A stretch of DNA of 64,000 nucleotides from a virus. Location: positions 1-64,000 of the IMG/VR virus record IMGVR_UViG_3300008267_000009; one strand, 5' to 3'. This document shows, one piece after another, positions 15,501 to 24,405 of this stretch. The position numbers and the translations under genes were made by a program. Each line of letters begins with the position of its first letter. Within the stretch, counting starts at the first letter, position 1. The notes beneath the pieces are model-generated. The model saw only the letters and a program-made list of their open reading frames with translations. It searched no databases and was not told the origin of the DNA.

Positions 15501-17143
15501 CAAATATTCACGGAATTGCAAACACTGCTCTTTTAGCAACAACATCTTATGTTGATACACAAGTTGCACAGGCTAGCGTTACAGATAAAGCTTACACTGA
15601 TGCTGAAATTCAAGAATTAGATCTATCAATTGCAACAGATTTATCTACACTAGATGCTTCATTAAAACAGTATACAGATTATGGTATAGCTCAAGAAGTA
15701 ATTGCTAGAAATAGCAGAATAGCTTCAGATATAACTGCACATCAAAATGATACAACTTCAGTTCATGGAATAGCAGACACAAGCGTACTTGCAACTAATT
15801 CTTCTGTAGATGCTGCAATATCTGTACATAACTCAGATACTCTAGGGGTACACGGAATTGTAGATACTTCTCTTTTGACAACACAAGAATATGTTGGAAA
15901 TGCTATATCTACTCAAGCTGGAATTACAGAAGGTGCAGCAAACTCATTTACAACTTCAGCAATTTCAACACATAATGATGTAACAACAAATGTTCACGGA
16001 ATAACAAATACAGCAAACTTAGTATATACTAATGATGTAAGGCTTTCTGACACAAGAGTTCCAACAGATAATTCAGTAGGTACTGCAAAAATTATTAATG
16101 ACGCAGTAACAAATGAAAAAATATTTGGAGGAATTGATCAGTCTAAGATAACTAATTTAGTTTCAGATTTATCATTAAAGGCTCCATCAGAAGATCCAGT
16201 TTTTACTGGTAGCGTAACTCTTCCAACATCAATATCTTTATCAAATTCTTCAATAATAGATTTGACACATTTATCATCAATTACTAGCTCTGTTCAGGGG
16301 CAAATTGATTTAAAGGCTTCTTTATCTTCTCCAGCTCTTAGTGGAATTCCTACTGCTCCAACAGCAGCACCAGGAACTACAACTACACAAATTGCTACAA
16401 CAGAATACGTACATTTTGAAATAAATGATTTGCTTAATGGTGCTCCAGCAGCCTTAGATACATTAAATGAGTTGGCAGCAGCAATTAATGATGATGCAAA
16501 TTTTGCTGGAACAGTAACAACAGCCCTAGGATTAAAGGCACCACTTGCCTCACCTACATTTACTGGTACAGTAATTCTTCCAAATTCAACTATTACAGAA
16601 GCAATGATTGCAGCAAATGCAATTACAAATGATAAAATTAGCGCATCAGCCGCAATTGATCAATCTAAGATTTCAGGTTTGGTTAGCGACCTGAATTTAA
16701 AGGCTCCAAAAGCTTCTCCAACATTTACTGGAACAGTAACAGTTCCATCTCCAGTAAATCCAACAGATGCCGTAAATAAAGCATACGTTGACTCATATGC
16801 CCAGGATATTATACCTTTAGATAATTTGACTAGCCAATTTAACGGCGCAGAACAAAGGTTCCAGCCAAAATTCAATAATACTGTAGTAAACATAACCAAC
16901 CCTCTTAGGCTTTTAATAAGCATTAATGGTATAATTCAAATACTAGGAAATCAAGATAATCATTGGTTATCTCCGATACCTCAAGAAGGTTTTTTTGTAG
17001 ACTCTCAGGGTTATCTGAACTTTGGAGAACCTGTACCAAGAGGATCTACATTTGACGGTAGAGTTATGGGCGGACCCGCCACTAACTCTATAACCAAATC
17101 AAAGTATCCGTTTAGACCAATAGATATATTATTAGGAGCGTAA
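12587..17143 (+). CDS. Giant tail-fibre protein with HGI repeats (1518 aa)
   Basis: N-terminus (IRIQLRRDTAANWSSVNP, then GEVGIETDSLRFKIGDG) resembles the N-terminal domain of major-tropism-determinant-type adhesins; a second copy occurs mid-protein (GEIGFETDTLQIKIGDGTSTW). Nine repeats of about 18 residues with the core H-x-x-[DE]-T-x-x-[VI]-H-G-I (HEADTTNIHGIPDTS, HHNDTTAVHGIADTA and so on) and three ELAAAI[NG]DD segments follow. Paired His residues resemble metal sites in long tail fibres. Start GTG at 12587 has GGAGGT eight bases upstream. This is a receptor-binding structure. Confidence 0.75.
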   Translation: MAIRIQLRRDTAANWSSVNPILRAGEVGIETDSLRFKIGDGSSTWSSRPYVNVLPSELTELSQDAVNQALTAGNGITKVYNDAANTITVSVDTSVIANKQYVDDSLAAVLDTAPELLNTLNELAAAIGDDPNFFASVAANLASHEADTTNIHGIPDTSILITTTGTQTLSNKTLASPILTGIPTAPTATAGTNTTQVATTEFVKTAVDNLIDGAPGVLDTLNELAAAINDDPAFFNNVATNLASHEADTTNVHGIANTAKLITDDGSQTLLNKTIMSPVITTPTGIVKSDVGLANVDNTSDINKPLSTAAIDALALKANLSDITELAQDAVNTSLNAGVALSKNYDDVNNIITIDLDNTTVNAGSYGSTTKIPTFTVDNQGRLTAAGETDVATNLSIAGDTGSDTVNLLTDFLTVEGGEGIDVLVTNNTINVSAEDATSTNKGVASFDQTDFTVAQGNVTLNTERVQDIVGGMIDSNTESGISVTYNDIDGKIDFNVADPTITLTGDVTGSATMTNLGNVEISTTIEPNSISLGTDTSGNYVATITGTTNEIEVTGSGSETASVQIGLPSDVTVTNNLHVGNNLEIMGNLTVNGTTTTINSSTLSVDDKFIELGDIANPTDATADGGGIALKGDTEKHIYWYNTSDAWTSSENIDIHAGRSYMIDEVPVLTSNSVLNINKDNLGKITQKQSSSFLASEVLRNGEIGFETDTLQIKIGDGTSTWAQLEYVTVTPDGLQNNLGDYIPLSQLDAPGGAVKLDNDGNVLAQNSVILNSDHDPATAPQPGTNYGIIVERGTSTDAGIVWDETVDQWKVFENGNAYNPIASQNYVAQNLAVEINNHNNETTGVHGILSTADLVTESELTAAITISETSTATAIATAVSAHHNDTTAVHGIADTAQLVTQTQLTAQGTTLSADIATASSSAALNLAIHEADTTNIHGITDTSQLAYQSDVSAAETAAATALASHEADTTNIHGIANTALLATTSYVDTQVAQASVTDKAYTDAEIQELDLSIATDLSTLDASLKQYTDYGIAQEVIARNSRIASDITAHQNDTTSVHGIADTSVLATNSSVDAAISVHNSDTLGVHGIVDTSLLTTQEYVGNAISTQAGITEGAANSFTTSAISTHNDVTTNVHGITNTANLVYTNDVRLSDTRVPTDNSVGTAKIINDAVTNEKIFGGIDQSKITNLVSDLSLKAPSEDPVFTGSVTLPTSISLSNSSIIDLTHLSSITSSVQGQIDLKASLSSPALSGIPTAPTAAPGTTTTQIATTEYVHFEINDLLNGAPAALDTLNELAAAINDDANFAGTVTTALGLKAPLASPTFTGTVILPNSTITEAMIAANAITNDKISASAAIDQSKISGLVSDLNLKAPKASPTFTGTVTVPSPVNPTDAVNKAYVDSYAQDIIPLDNLTSQFNGAEQRFQPKFNNTVVNITNPLRLLISINGIIQILGNQDNHWLSPIPQEGFFVDSQGYLNFGEPVPRGSTFDGRVMGGPATNSITKSKYPFRPIDILLGA

Positions 17144-17147
17144 GCAC

Positions 17148-20100
17148 ATGGCAAGAAAAATTTTAGTAGAAACACATTATACATTTACACCATCGACTAA
17201 GACTTTGGTGATTCCAAAGGCAATCCCACGAGAGAGACTGCTTTTAATTACAAACGTTACCCAAAATCAGGTAATTTATAACTTCTCTGACCCTTCACTT
17301 AATGCAACATCTTATGTTTCATTAGAGGCAAATGGTGTCGAGACCACGACCATCGTTTTTGCATATAATACAGCAGCGATGTTGTCTACAGATAAAATTT
17401 CAATCACATTGGATGAGGTGGATGAATCATTTACTCCATCAGAAACAATGTTGGATCCAACAAATAAGCTTAGAGTAACTCAGCCACAAGCTCTTATTGA
17501 TACAGACTTTGAATATGGAACACAGATTTCAAAGTGGGAAAACTTAGCTCTCTATAACAACAAGCCTTTTGCTTACGCATCTCCAACTCCAATTGCAAAT
17601 ATTGGATCAATTACTTACGGCTTGGGAACAAACGTTGTAACCGTATCATTAACTTCAGGAGTTGGTCCAAATAACGGAGACCCTATTTCTGTACAAGATA
17701 CATTTGCTCCAGCAGCAAACGGTAACTTTGTTGTGGAGTCTGGTGGAGGAACAAATACATTCACTTATACAGCTTCTTCAAAAAATAGCCAAGCTAACCT
17801 AACAAATATTTTAGACACAAATAAAACAGCAATTTATAGAGCTACAGTATTTAGTGGCGCAAGAATTGGATTTATTCCAGCATTAACCTATTCTACTAAT
17901 AGAATTAACGTTACTACTACAGTAGACCACGGACTAGCAATTGGAAACGAAATTGTTGTTAAGGGATCAACAGCTACAACAAATCCACCAAACGGTAACT
18001 TTGTTGTTGCAACAGTTCTTAGCCCAACACAGTTTGTGTATTACGCAAATAACGTTCCAACAGGAACACTAGGAGGGCCAACAGAAATTTATGTTAGACC
18101 TCAAGGTGTTTTCTTGCATAGACCAGCAGACGGCGGAGTAATTTTTGGTACTCAAGCTGGTTCTAACTACGGAGAAGCATATCGTCAAACAAGACGTTAC
18201 TTTAGATATCAATCTGGTAAGGGCATTCAAATGTCTTCAGGAACAATTCTAAAGCCATACGCAGGTATTGACTCAATTACTTCATCTGGAACAACTGTAA
18301 CTGTTGTTACAAAAGAAAAGCACTGTATCCAGCCAGGAACTATAGTAAAAATTGGTGGTGCTGATCAATCAGCATACAATGGAACATTCGTGGTAAACGA
18401 TATTCTAGGATACAATAGGTTCTCATATACAGCTCTATCTACACCATCAAGCACTATTGCAACTGGCAACGTGTTTGCTTCTATTGAAGCATGGTACGGA
18501 TGTCAAAATAGACTTGGTATGTTTGATGAGCAAAACGGAGTATTTTTTGAGTATGACGGAACAAAGCTTTATGCAGTTCGTAGAAGCTCAACAACTCAAC
18601 TTTCTGGAAGAATTAACGTAACTAACGGTTCAGACGTTGTTGTTCAGTCACTTAGCGAACAACCAACATATTTTAGCAAGCAGTTAATTCCAGGAGATAC
18701 AATTGTAATTAGAGGACAATCTTACAGAATTACTTCGATTACAAATGATATTGAAATGAATATTTCTCCTGCATATAGAGGAGCAACAGCTTCACTATGT
18801 ATTTACTCAAAGACAATTGATACAAGAGTTCCTCAAGATCAATTTAACATGGACAAGGCAGATGGAACAGGACCTTCACAATATACAATGGACCTTTCTA
18901 AGATGCAGATGTTCTATATCGACTATACATGGTATGGAGCAGGATTTATCCGTTGGGGTGTAAGAGGTCCAAAGGGTAACATTATTTATTTGCACAGAAT
19001 GCAAAACAATAACGTTAACACTGAAGCGTATATGCGCTCTGGTAACCTTCCAGGTAGATATTCTTCAACTACAAACCCTCCTTTTACAAGCCTAACAGAT
19101 ACAGTATTGACTACTGGCACATCTTTGCCAGTAAAAGATACATCAAGATTCCCTAGCTCTGGAACCTTGGTTGTTAGAAATACAACACAGGTTGAGTATG
19201 TAAATTATTCTGGTAAAACAGCAACATCATTTACTGGTTTAACTCGTGCAAAGCTTGGAGCACAAAACGTAGCAATTACTATTGGAAGCGGACAAAATAG
19301 AGGAAATATTACACTTGGTGCTGATACAGCAAAAATTCAGGTTGGTATGAGAGTCGTTGGGTCAGAGTATCCAGATGAGACTTTTGTATCTGCAATTAAC
19401 TACGATACAGGAGCAATTACATTTAGCCAGCCAGTAGCTGCAGCTAACTCTGCTTTCTCAGCAGTTCCAATGGGATCAGATGTTCCTCTACAGTTTACCT
19501 ATGACGCACAATCACCAGCATGTGTTGAGTTAGCTTTCCCAACATTTGCAGCAACTATTTCACACTGGGGAACATCAGTTATTATGGACGGACAGTATGA
19601 TGAAGATAAGTCACTTATCTTTACATATGGACAGAGAACTGCAACTTCAGTTCCATCAGGAGCAACAAGAGCACTTCTTTCAATTCGTGTAGCACCTTCT
19701 GCAGATAACGGAATTGCTGCAAACTTTGGTGCTCGTGAAATTGTAAATAGAATGCAGCTTGCCATGAGGGCCCTTGACGTATCTGTATCATCAGGTTCAA
19801 CAATTCTGGTACAGGCAATACTTAATGGAACACCATCACAGTCATTAACATGGACAAATGCAGTTGGTAACGTAACAGGCGCAGTCAACTCATCTCTTGC
19901 ACAAATTGCAGACTATTCTGGTCAAAGCTCAACAGTTTCTGGCGGAGAAGTTACTGGTGGATTCTTTACCACTGGAACAAACTCAGTTGACCTAAGTACA
20001 CTTAGAGATCTAGGAAACTCTATCTTGGGTGGAGGAGGAACCGTAACAACTTCTGGTATTTATCCAGACGGTCCAGACGTTCTAACAATTACAGCAACAA

Positions 20101-20162
20101 ACCTCGGAGGGTCAACTGCTAGCGTTTACTCTCGTCTATCTTGGACAGAAGCATCAGCGTAA
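17148..20162 (+). CDS. Large beta-rich virion protein (1004 aa)
   Basis: Begins MARKILVETHYTFTPSTK. Beta-rich throughout with a repeated unit of the type GNFVV...TFTYTA (NGNFVVESGGGTNTFTYTA, NGNFVVATVLSPTQFVYYA, NGTFVVNDILGYNRFSYTA), three copies around 200-430. A later segment (RRYFRYQSGKGIQMSSGT) is like those in large structural proteins of marine phages, from memory. No enzyme motif seen. Probable fibre or baseplate-attached adhesin. Confidence 0.65.
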   Translation: MARKILVETHYTFTPSTKTLVIPKAIPRERLLLITNVTQNQVIYNFSDPSLNATSYVSLEANGVETTTIVFAYNTAAMLSTDKISITLDEVDESFTPSETMLDPTNKLRVTQPQALIDTDFEYGTQISKWENLALYNNKPFAYASPTPIANIGSITYGLGTNVVTVSLTSGVGPNNGDPISVQDTFAPAANGNFVVESGGGTNTFTYTASSKNSQANLTNILDTNKTAIYRATVFSGARIGFIPALTYSTNRINVTTTVDHGLAIGNEIVVKGSTATTNPPNGNFVVATVLSPTQFVYYANNVPTGTLGGPTEIYVRPQGVFLHRPADGGVIFGTQAGSNYGEAYRQTRRYFRYQSGKGIQMSSGTILKPYAGIDSITSSGTTVTVVTKEKHCIQPGTIVKIGGADQSAYNGTFVVNDILGYNRFSYTALSTPSSTIATGNVFASIEAWYGCQNRLGMFDEQNGVFFEYDGTKLYAVRRSSTTQLSGRINVTNGSDVVVQSLSEQPTYFSKQLIPGDTIVIRGQSYRITSITNDIEMNISPAYRGATASLCIYSKTIDTRVPQDQFNMDKADGTGPSQYTMDLSKMQMFYIDYTWYGAGFIRWGVRGPKGNIIYLHRMQNNNVNTEAYMRSGNLPGRYSSTTNPPFTSLTDTVLTTGTSLPVKDTSRFPSSGTLVVRNTTQVEYVNYSGKTATSFTGLTRAKLGAQNVAITIGSGQNRGNITLGADTAKIQVGMRVVGSEYPDETFVSAINYDTGAITFSQPVAAANSAFSAVPMGSDVPLQFTYDAQSPACVELAFPTFAATISHWGTSVIMDGQYDEDKSLIFTYGQRTATSVPSGATRALLSIRVAPSADNGIAANFGAREIVNRMQLAMRALDVSVSSGSTILVQAILNGTPSQSLTWTNAVGNVTGAVNSSLAQIADYSGQSSTVSGGEVTGGFFTTGTNSVDLSTLRDLGNSILGGGGTVTTSGIYPDGPDVLTITATNLGGSTASVYSRLSWTEASA

Positions 20163-20183
20163 AAGAATAAGGAGGAGACTTAA

Positions 20184-20687
20184 ATGTCTGTACAAAAAGT
20201 AAAAATACCTTATAACGCTGAACTATCAGTAAAAACTCTGTCGGTAGCAGAAGAATTTGGTGTTAATGGTTCCGCCACACTAGGCGGAACTGTTAACCTT
20301 ACTGGAACTATGAATACTGGTAATGGAACATTAAATTTTTCAGATGGACCTCAGTCTAAACAAGGCGTTCCTTCTATTACTAAAATAAATAAGGTTTATT
20401 CAAATTATACTCTTTCTTCTTTAGACGAAAGAGACTCTATAATTGAAATGTCATTAAAGGTTGCTGGAACACTAACTATTCCAGCAGACACACCTTCTCT
20501 AACATTTCCAATAGGAACAACTATAGATGTTATTCAAACCAATTCTGGTCAAATTACTATAGGTAGTGCTTTTGGAGTTAATCTTAATGCTACCCCAGGA
20601 TTAAAAATAAGAAGTCAGTGGTCAATTGCCACTCTATTAAAACGGGATGCTAACACATGGTTAGTATTCGGAGATCTTACGGCTTAG
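20184..20687 (+). CDS. Small fibre protein (167 aa)
   Basis: Residues 10-50 contain the same short beta-repeat type as the large shaft gene (LSVKTLSVAEEFGVNGSATLGG, in two parts), followed by a compact C-terminal beta domain (TLTIPADTPSLTFPIGTTIDV). Strong SD GGAGGAG. Probably a fibre tip or cap. Confidence 0.6.
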   Translation: MSVQKVKIPYNAELSVKTLSVAEEFGVNGSATLGGTVNLTGTMNTGNGTLNFSDGPQSKQGVPSITKINKVYSNYTLSSLDERDSIIEMSLKVAGTLTIPADTPSLTFPIGTTIDVIQTNSGQITIGSAFGVNLNATPGLKIRSQWSIATLLKRDANTWLVFGDLTA

Positions 20688-20695
20688 GAGTATAA

Positions 20696-22357
20696 GTGGG
20701 AAAGAAATCTGGTAAGAAGTCAGCAGCAGCAGGCGATTTTGAAAAGCCGTTGCCACCACTTAACCCTGTAGCAACAGATGTTGGAACAAATAGACTTTTT
20801 AATAATGGAGCCGCAACAGTAAGCTTTACAGTAGATCCATTAAGTACTGTTCCAACAAGCTTTACAGTAAGATCTACTCCAGGAAGTTTTACTGGTGAAG
20901 GATCGGCAAGCCCAATTACAGTTGTAGGACTTCAAAGTAATGTTAATTATACTTTTAAAGTTTTAGCAACAAATGCTAATGGTAACTCAGATGAATCTGT
21001 ATCTTCAAATCAAATTTTAGCAACTACAGTTCCTGGTATTCCAAGAACTCCAGCAGTTTCGTCAACTGTAGCAGATCAAGATGTTGTATCTTGGACAGCA
21101 CCAGCAAATGACGGTGGAAAAGCTATTTCTAGTTATAGAATTACATCTAGTGATCCAAACACTCAGCCACCTTCAGATGGAACACCAGGTCCAGTTTATA
21201 ATAACGTAACATCACCATACACAATCTCAGAGGTTGGTGGAACTTCACAGTCTTATACAGTAGTAGCAATTAATGCTAACGGAACTTCTGTTGGAGCTAC
21301 AACAAATCAAGTAACAACATTCTTTAGCCCACCGTCATTCTTCGGCCCACCAGGATTCTTTGCCCCACCAGCATTTTTCTTGCCACCAACTTTCTTCGTT
21401 CCACCTCTTTTCTTTACGCCACCAGATTTCTTTGCACCACCACGCTTCTTTGCACCACCACGTTTCTTTTCTCCTCCAGGGTTCTTTGCCCCTCCAGGAT
21501 TCTTTGGCCCACCGTTTTTCTTTGGACCCCCAGCATTCTTTGGTCCTCCAGGATTCTTTAGCCCACCAGGGTTCTTTGCCCCGCCAGCGTTTTTTAGCCC
21601 ACCACGCTTCTTCGGCCCACCGTTCTTCTTCGGCCCACCAGGGTTCTTTGGTCCTCCAGGATTCTTTGCACCACCACGTTTCTTCGGCCCACCAGGGTTC
21701 TTTGGTCCTCCAGGATTCTTTAGCCCACCAAGATTCTTTAGCCCACCACGTTTCTTTGGTCCTCCAGGATTCTTTAGCCCACCAAGATTCTTTAGCCCAC
21801 CAAGATTCTTTAGCCCACCAAGATTTTGTATTCAGGAGGATACTCCTGTACTCACAACGGACGGGTACAAGAAAGCAAAAGATATTGTTATAGGAGACAC
21901 ACTAGCTACGCTAGACTTTGACGATATAACATACGGAGCAGACAATTGTTCGTTTGGAGTAGTTACAGCAGAATGTTCAGAAATAGTAAATTCATGGTCA
22001 GTTAATGAGTTAAAAAATCATAAACTATTAAATTCTAAAATAACTAATATTTTAACTGAATCTCATAATAAAACTATGGTTATTAACGATGATCAAGATA
22101 AGAGATTTTCATTAAAAGAAGATGTTTTAATTTATAAAAATAATAAATATGTTATTGTTACAGTTGAAAACTTATCTGTAGGAGATTCTTTAGTTATTTA
22201 CTCAGATGAATCTATCAATATTGTTCCAATAACTAGTTTAAATATTATAAAAGAGAAAACAAATACAATTCTTTTCTATAGAGAGCCATACGGCATGATT
22301 ATTGCTGGAGGTATGCTTGCATACAATGGATGCCCCATCCATATGTTGACTAACTAG
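20696..22357 (+). CDS. FN3 - (FFxPPx)28 - Hint protein
   Basis: GTG start with TTAGGAG upstream. Order of parts in 553 residues: two fibronectin III-like domains (about 20-110 and 112-208); 28 tandem hexapeptides F-F-x-P-P-x (209-377); and a Hint/intein-like domain (378-546). The Hint begins with Cys378 (CIQEDTPVLTTDGYKKAKDI, VGD), has an LTESH word like the block-B T-x-x-H, and ends with GMIIAGGMLAYNG-C. Hint domains cleave or splice peptide bonds via the first Cys, so this may release or attach the Pro-rich arm. Only seven residues follow C546, so true splicing would leave a tiny extein. It lies at the end of the fibre block, just before five oxygenase genes. Confidence 0.75.
   Translation: MGKKSGKKSAAAGDFEKPLPPLNPVATDVGTNRLFNNGAATVSFTVDPLSTVPTSFTVRSTPGSFTGEGSASPITVVGLQSNVNYTFKVLATNANGNSDESVSSNQILATTVPGIPRTPAVSSTVADQDVVSWTAPANDGGKAISSYRITSSDPNTQPPSDGTPGPVYNNVTSPYTISEVGGTSQSYTVVAINANGTSVGATTNQVTTFFSPPSFFGPPGFFAPPAFFLPPTFFVPPLFFTPPDFFAPPRFFAPPRFFSPPGFFAPPGFFGPPFFFGPPAFFGPPGFFSPPGFFAPPAFFSPPRFFGPPFFFGPPGFFGPPGFFAPPRFFGPPGFFGPPGFFSPPRFFSPPRFFGPPGFFSPPRFFSPPRFFSPPRFCIQEDTPVLTTDGYKKAKDIVIGDTLATLDFDDITYGADNCSFGVVTAECSEIVNSWSVNELKNHKLLNSKITNILTESHNKTMVINDDQDKRFSLKEDVLIYKNNKYVIVTVENLSVGDSLVIYSDESINIVPITSLNIIKEKTNTILFYREPYGMIIAGGMLAYNGCPIHMLTN
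21320..21826 (+). repeat. 28 tandem 18-base repeats encoding FFxPPx
   Basis: 507 bases made of 28 perfect 18-base units plus one codon; each encodes Phe-Phe-x-Pro-Pro-x. Variable position 3 is Gly, Ala, Ser or rarely Leu, Val, Thr; position 6 is Gly (10 units), Arg (9) or others. Bases are richer in C and G than the flanks. Related unit order (SPPR and GPPG runs) points to recent duplication, so unit number may vary between relatives. Confidence 0.9.
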
Positions 22358-22374
22358 ATATTAAATGCTAAAGT
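22346..22374 (+). promoter_or_regulatory. Leaderless promoter TTGACT-17-TAAAGT
   Basis: TTGACT (22346-22351), 17-base spacer, TAAAGT (22369-22374), then six bases to the ATG at 22381. It lies across the end of the Hint-domain gene. Identical geometry to the promoter at 62147-62175. It gives the oxygenase run its own transcription start. Confidence 0.7.
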
Positions 22375-22380
22375 AGGAAT

Positions 22381-22995
22381 ATGAATAAAATAGAAATATT
22401 CCCAGGTATATGGAAATTTGAAAATGTTTTTGATAAGTCATTTGATGTAATAAATGAAATTGAAAAAGCCGTATCAAAAGGGGATTGCTCTTGGGCTAAA
22501 GCTCAAGTAGGACTAGAAGAAACAGATATAGAATATAGAGACTGTTATGATTTTAAGCTAAGCGATTTAGGAAAAGATCATAATATATATAAACATCTTT
22601 ATGAATCTCAAAAGCCTTATGTAGATGCATATTGCGATTATTACCAAATAAAAATGGGTTTTTGGGAATGGACTAATGTTGTTAAATATGGTCCAGGACA
22701 ATATTTTAAAGAGCATGCAGATCATGGATGGTCATATATATCTACAGTTTCATTAGTATCTTATCCAAATGACGACTATGTTGGAGGAGAATTAGCTTTT
22801 CCAAAATTAAAGATTTTTGAAAAACCAAAGGCAGGGGACTTATACATATTTCCTTCTACCTATTTGTTTTCCCACGTAGCAATGCCAGTAAGGTCGGGAA
22901 CTAAATATTCATTTGTAACAATGCTAGATTATAATGATGACACTCATACTGTAGAGTATGAAGAATATATAGATAGAAAGTATGGTATAAAATAA
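22381..22995 (+). CDS. 2-oxoglutarate/Fe(II) oxygenase, prolyl-4-hydroxylase-like (A)
   Basis: 204 residues. Iron triad H112, D114 (KEHADHGW) and H165 (FSHVAMPV), with K175 (SGTKYSFV) as the 2-oxoglutarate-binding base and the linking GGELAFP and KPKAGDLYIFPS words. These are standard for the double-stranded beta-helix of prolyl-4-hydroxylase-like enzymes, which couple 2-oxoglutarate decarboxylation to hydroxylation. First of five such genes, with its own leaderless promoter. Substrate unknown; a Pro-rich virion protein lies directly upstream. Confidence 0.85.
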   Translation: MNKIEIFPGIWKFENVFDKSFDVINEIEKAVSKGDCSWAKAQVGLEETDIEYRDCYDFKLSDLGKDHNIYKHLYESQKPYVDAYCDYYQIKMGFWEWTNVVKYGPGQYFKEHADHGWSYISTVSLVSYPNDDYVGGELAFPKLKIFEKPKAGDLYIFPSTYLFSHVAMPVRSGTKYSFVTMLDYNDDTHTVEYEEYIDRKYGIK

Positions 22996-23693
22996 TGTTT
23001 TCTCCAAATGCAGAGTACTTACATTACGGAATTGTTGTATATAGAGATGTTTTTACAAAAGAAATGGACCTTGTAAACAGACTAGAAAATTCTTTAAGTA
23101 AGAGCGAAGGTAAATATAAGTGGAATCAGTCTCAAACTGGTTATGCACATACAGATTTAAAATATAGAGATGCACACGATTTTAAAATTAAAAGAAATAG
23201 CGATGACAGTCTAATGCTATCAATGCAGTATGTTAATAAAGACAATAAAAAAGAGGCCGAAATAGAGTTAGAAAAAATTTGGGAAGACTCTTATAAAGCA
23301 CAGCTAAAGCCAGTTGAAGAATATCGTAATGCTTTTGGACTTGCCCCATTAAACTATTGGGAGTCATTTAACTTTGTTAAGTATGGACCAAACCAACACT
23401 TCCAGGTTCATTCAGATCACGGATACTCCTACATTTGTGTGCTTTCTTCTGTTGGATATATTAATGATGATTACGAAGGCGGAGAGCTCTTCTTTGATAA
23501 GTTTAACTTAAAGATTAAACCAAAAGCAGGAGATCTTTATTTATTCCCGTCTTCTTATATTTATTCTCATGCAGCAATGCCAGTAACAAGCGGAACAAAA
23601 TATTCAATTGTTACTATGCTAGATTATCTAGAAGCTCCACATACGCCAGACTATCGTGATATTGAAAAGAGATATACAGAAGGTTATGTATAA
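22995..23693 (+). CDS. 2-oxoglutarate/Fe(II) oxygenase (B)
   Basis: 232 residues. H139, D141 (QVHSDHGYSYI), H192 (YSHAAMPV) and K202 (SGTKYSIVTM), with GGELFFDKF and KPKAGDLYLFPSS. Close to enzyme A in both length and words (FVKYGPNQHF against VVKYGPGQYF), so A and B are probably recent duplicates. Start overlaps A's stop (TAATG). Confidence 0.85.
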   Translation: MFSPNAEYLHYGIVVYRDVFTKEMDLVNRLENSLSKSEGKYKWNQSQTGYAHTDLKYRDAHDFKIKRNSDDSLMLSMQYVNKDNKKEAEIELEKIWEDSYKAQLKPVEEYRNAFGLAPLNYWESFNFVKYGPNQHFQVHSDHGYSYICVLSSVGYINDDYEGGELFFDKFNLKIKPKAGDLYLFPSSYIYSHAAMPVTSGTKYSIVTMLDYLEAPHTPDYRDIEKRYTEGYV

Positions 23694-24405
23694 AATAAAA
23701 GCTTATGTTTCTTCTGAAGATGCTGCTACATTGTCTCCTTTACAGGCAAAACGTGAGTGGATGGAGCAAACATATGACAGACATGCGTATACTTGTTTCC
23801 CAGTAACTTTAACAAATACTCTTGGTTGGTCATTATCTTTTCCAGAAGACATAACTTTTGTTTGGGATGGAAAATCAGATTCTAGTAAAGATCACGTAAA
23901 AATTCTTGCTGGACATAAATATTGCTACACAGAAAGAGCTAATGCAACTATAAGTTTTAAAACAGGATTAATTTTTAAAACTGAAGAAAATGTTAGCCTA
24001 CTTGGAATGCCAGCCCCTAATTACTTTTTAGATGGGGCTCAACCTTTTACAACAGCAATAAGCACTTCTTTTTATACTGCAGAATTTCCAGTAGCGTGGA
24101 GAATAACTAAGCCGTATACTCCAATTACAATTCCAGCAGGACACCCAGTAATATCAGTAATACCAGTGTCACTTGGCGAAATCGAGCTTTCAGAAATAGA
24201 GATGCTAAATAAAAACACTATGCCTATTTCTCCATATGCAGATCAATATAATGAAACAGAACATATTAAATATGTTGCAAAGCTTGCAGAAGAAAACAAG
24301 TGGACTAATTTTTATCGTGATGCTGTAGATTATTTAGGAAATAAATTGGGTAAACATGAAGTTAAAAGTTTAAAACTTAAGGTGGTAAATAATGCCAAAA
24401 ATTAA
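23686..24405 (+). CDS. DUF6065-like protein (239 aa)
   Basis: Begins MYKIKAYVSSEDAATLSP. Contains LQAKREWMEQTYDRHAYTCFPVT, then NTLGWSLSFPEDITFVWDG, and later VAWRITKPYTPITIPAGHPVISVIP. This order (a Tyr-Cys-Pro start region, GW..P..i.f.WDG, then P-x-I-x-AGhPV) resembles proteins of the family I recall as DUF6065, which have no known function; the family name is from memory. Start chosen at 23686 with AGAAGG just upstream; overlaps the previous gene by eight bases. Sits inside the oxygenase operon. Confidence 0.5.
   Translation: MYKIKAYVSSEDAATLSPLQAKREWMEQTYDRHAYTCFPVTLTNTLGWSLSFPEDITFVWDGKSDSSKDHVKILAGHKYCYTERANATISFKTGLIFKTEENVSLLGMPAPNYFLDGAQPFTTAISTSFYTAEFPVAWRITKPYTPITIPAGHPVISVIPVSLGEIELSEIEMLNKNTMPISPYADQYNETEHIKYVAKLAEENKWTNFYRDAVDYLGNKLGKHEVKSLKLKVVNNAKN

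Noticed and set aside
21320-21826. CRISPR array
   Set aside because: Period 18 bases with no spacers; the repeats are coding and vary at codon positions.
21360-21893. 177-residue frame rich in His, Gln, Ser and Leu in the hexapeptide tract
   Set aside because: Out-of-frame reading of the 18-base repeats; the FFxPPx frame continues into the FN3 and Hint domains on both sides.
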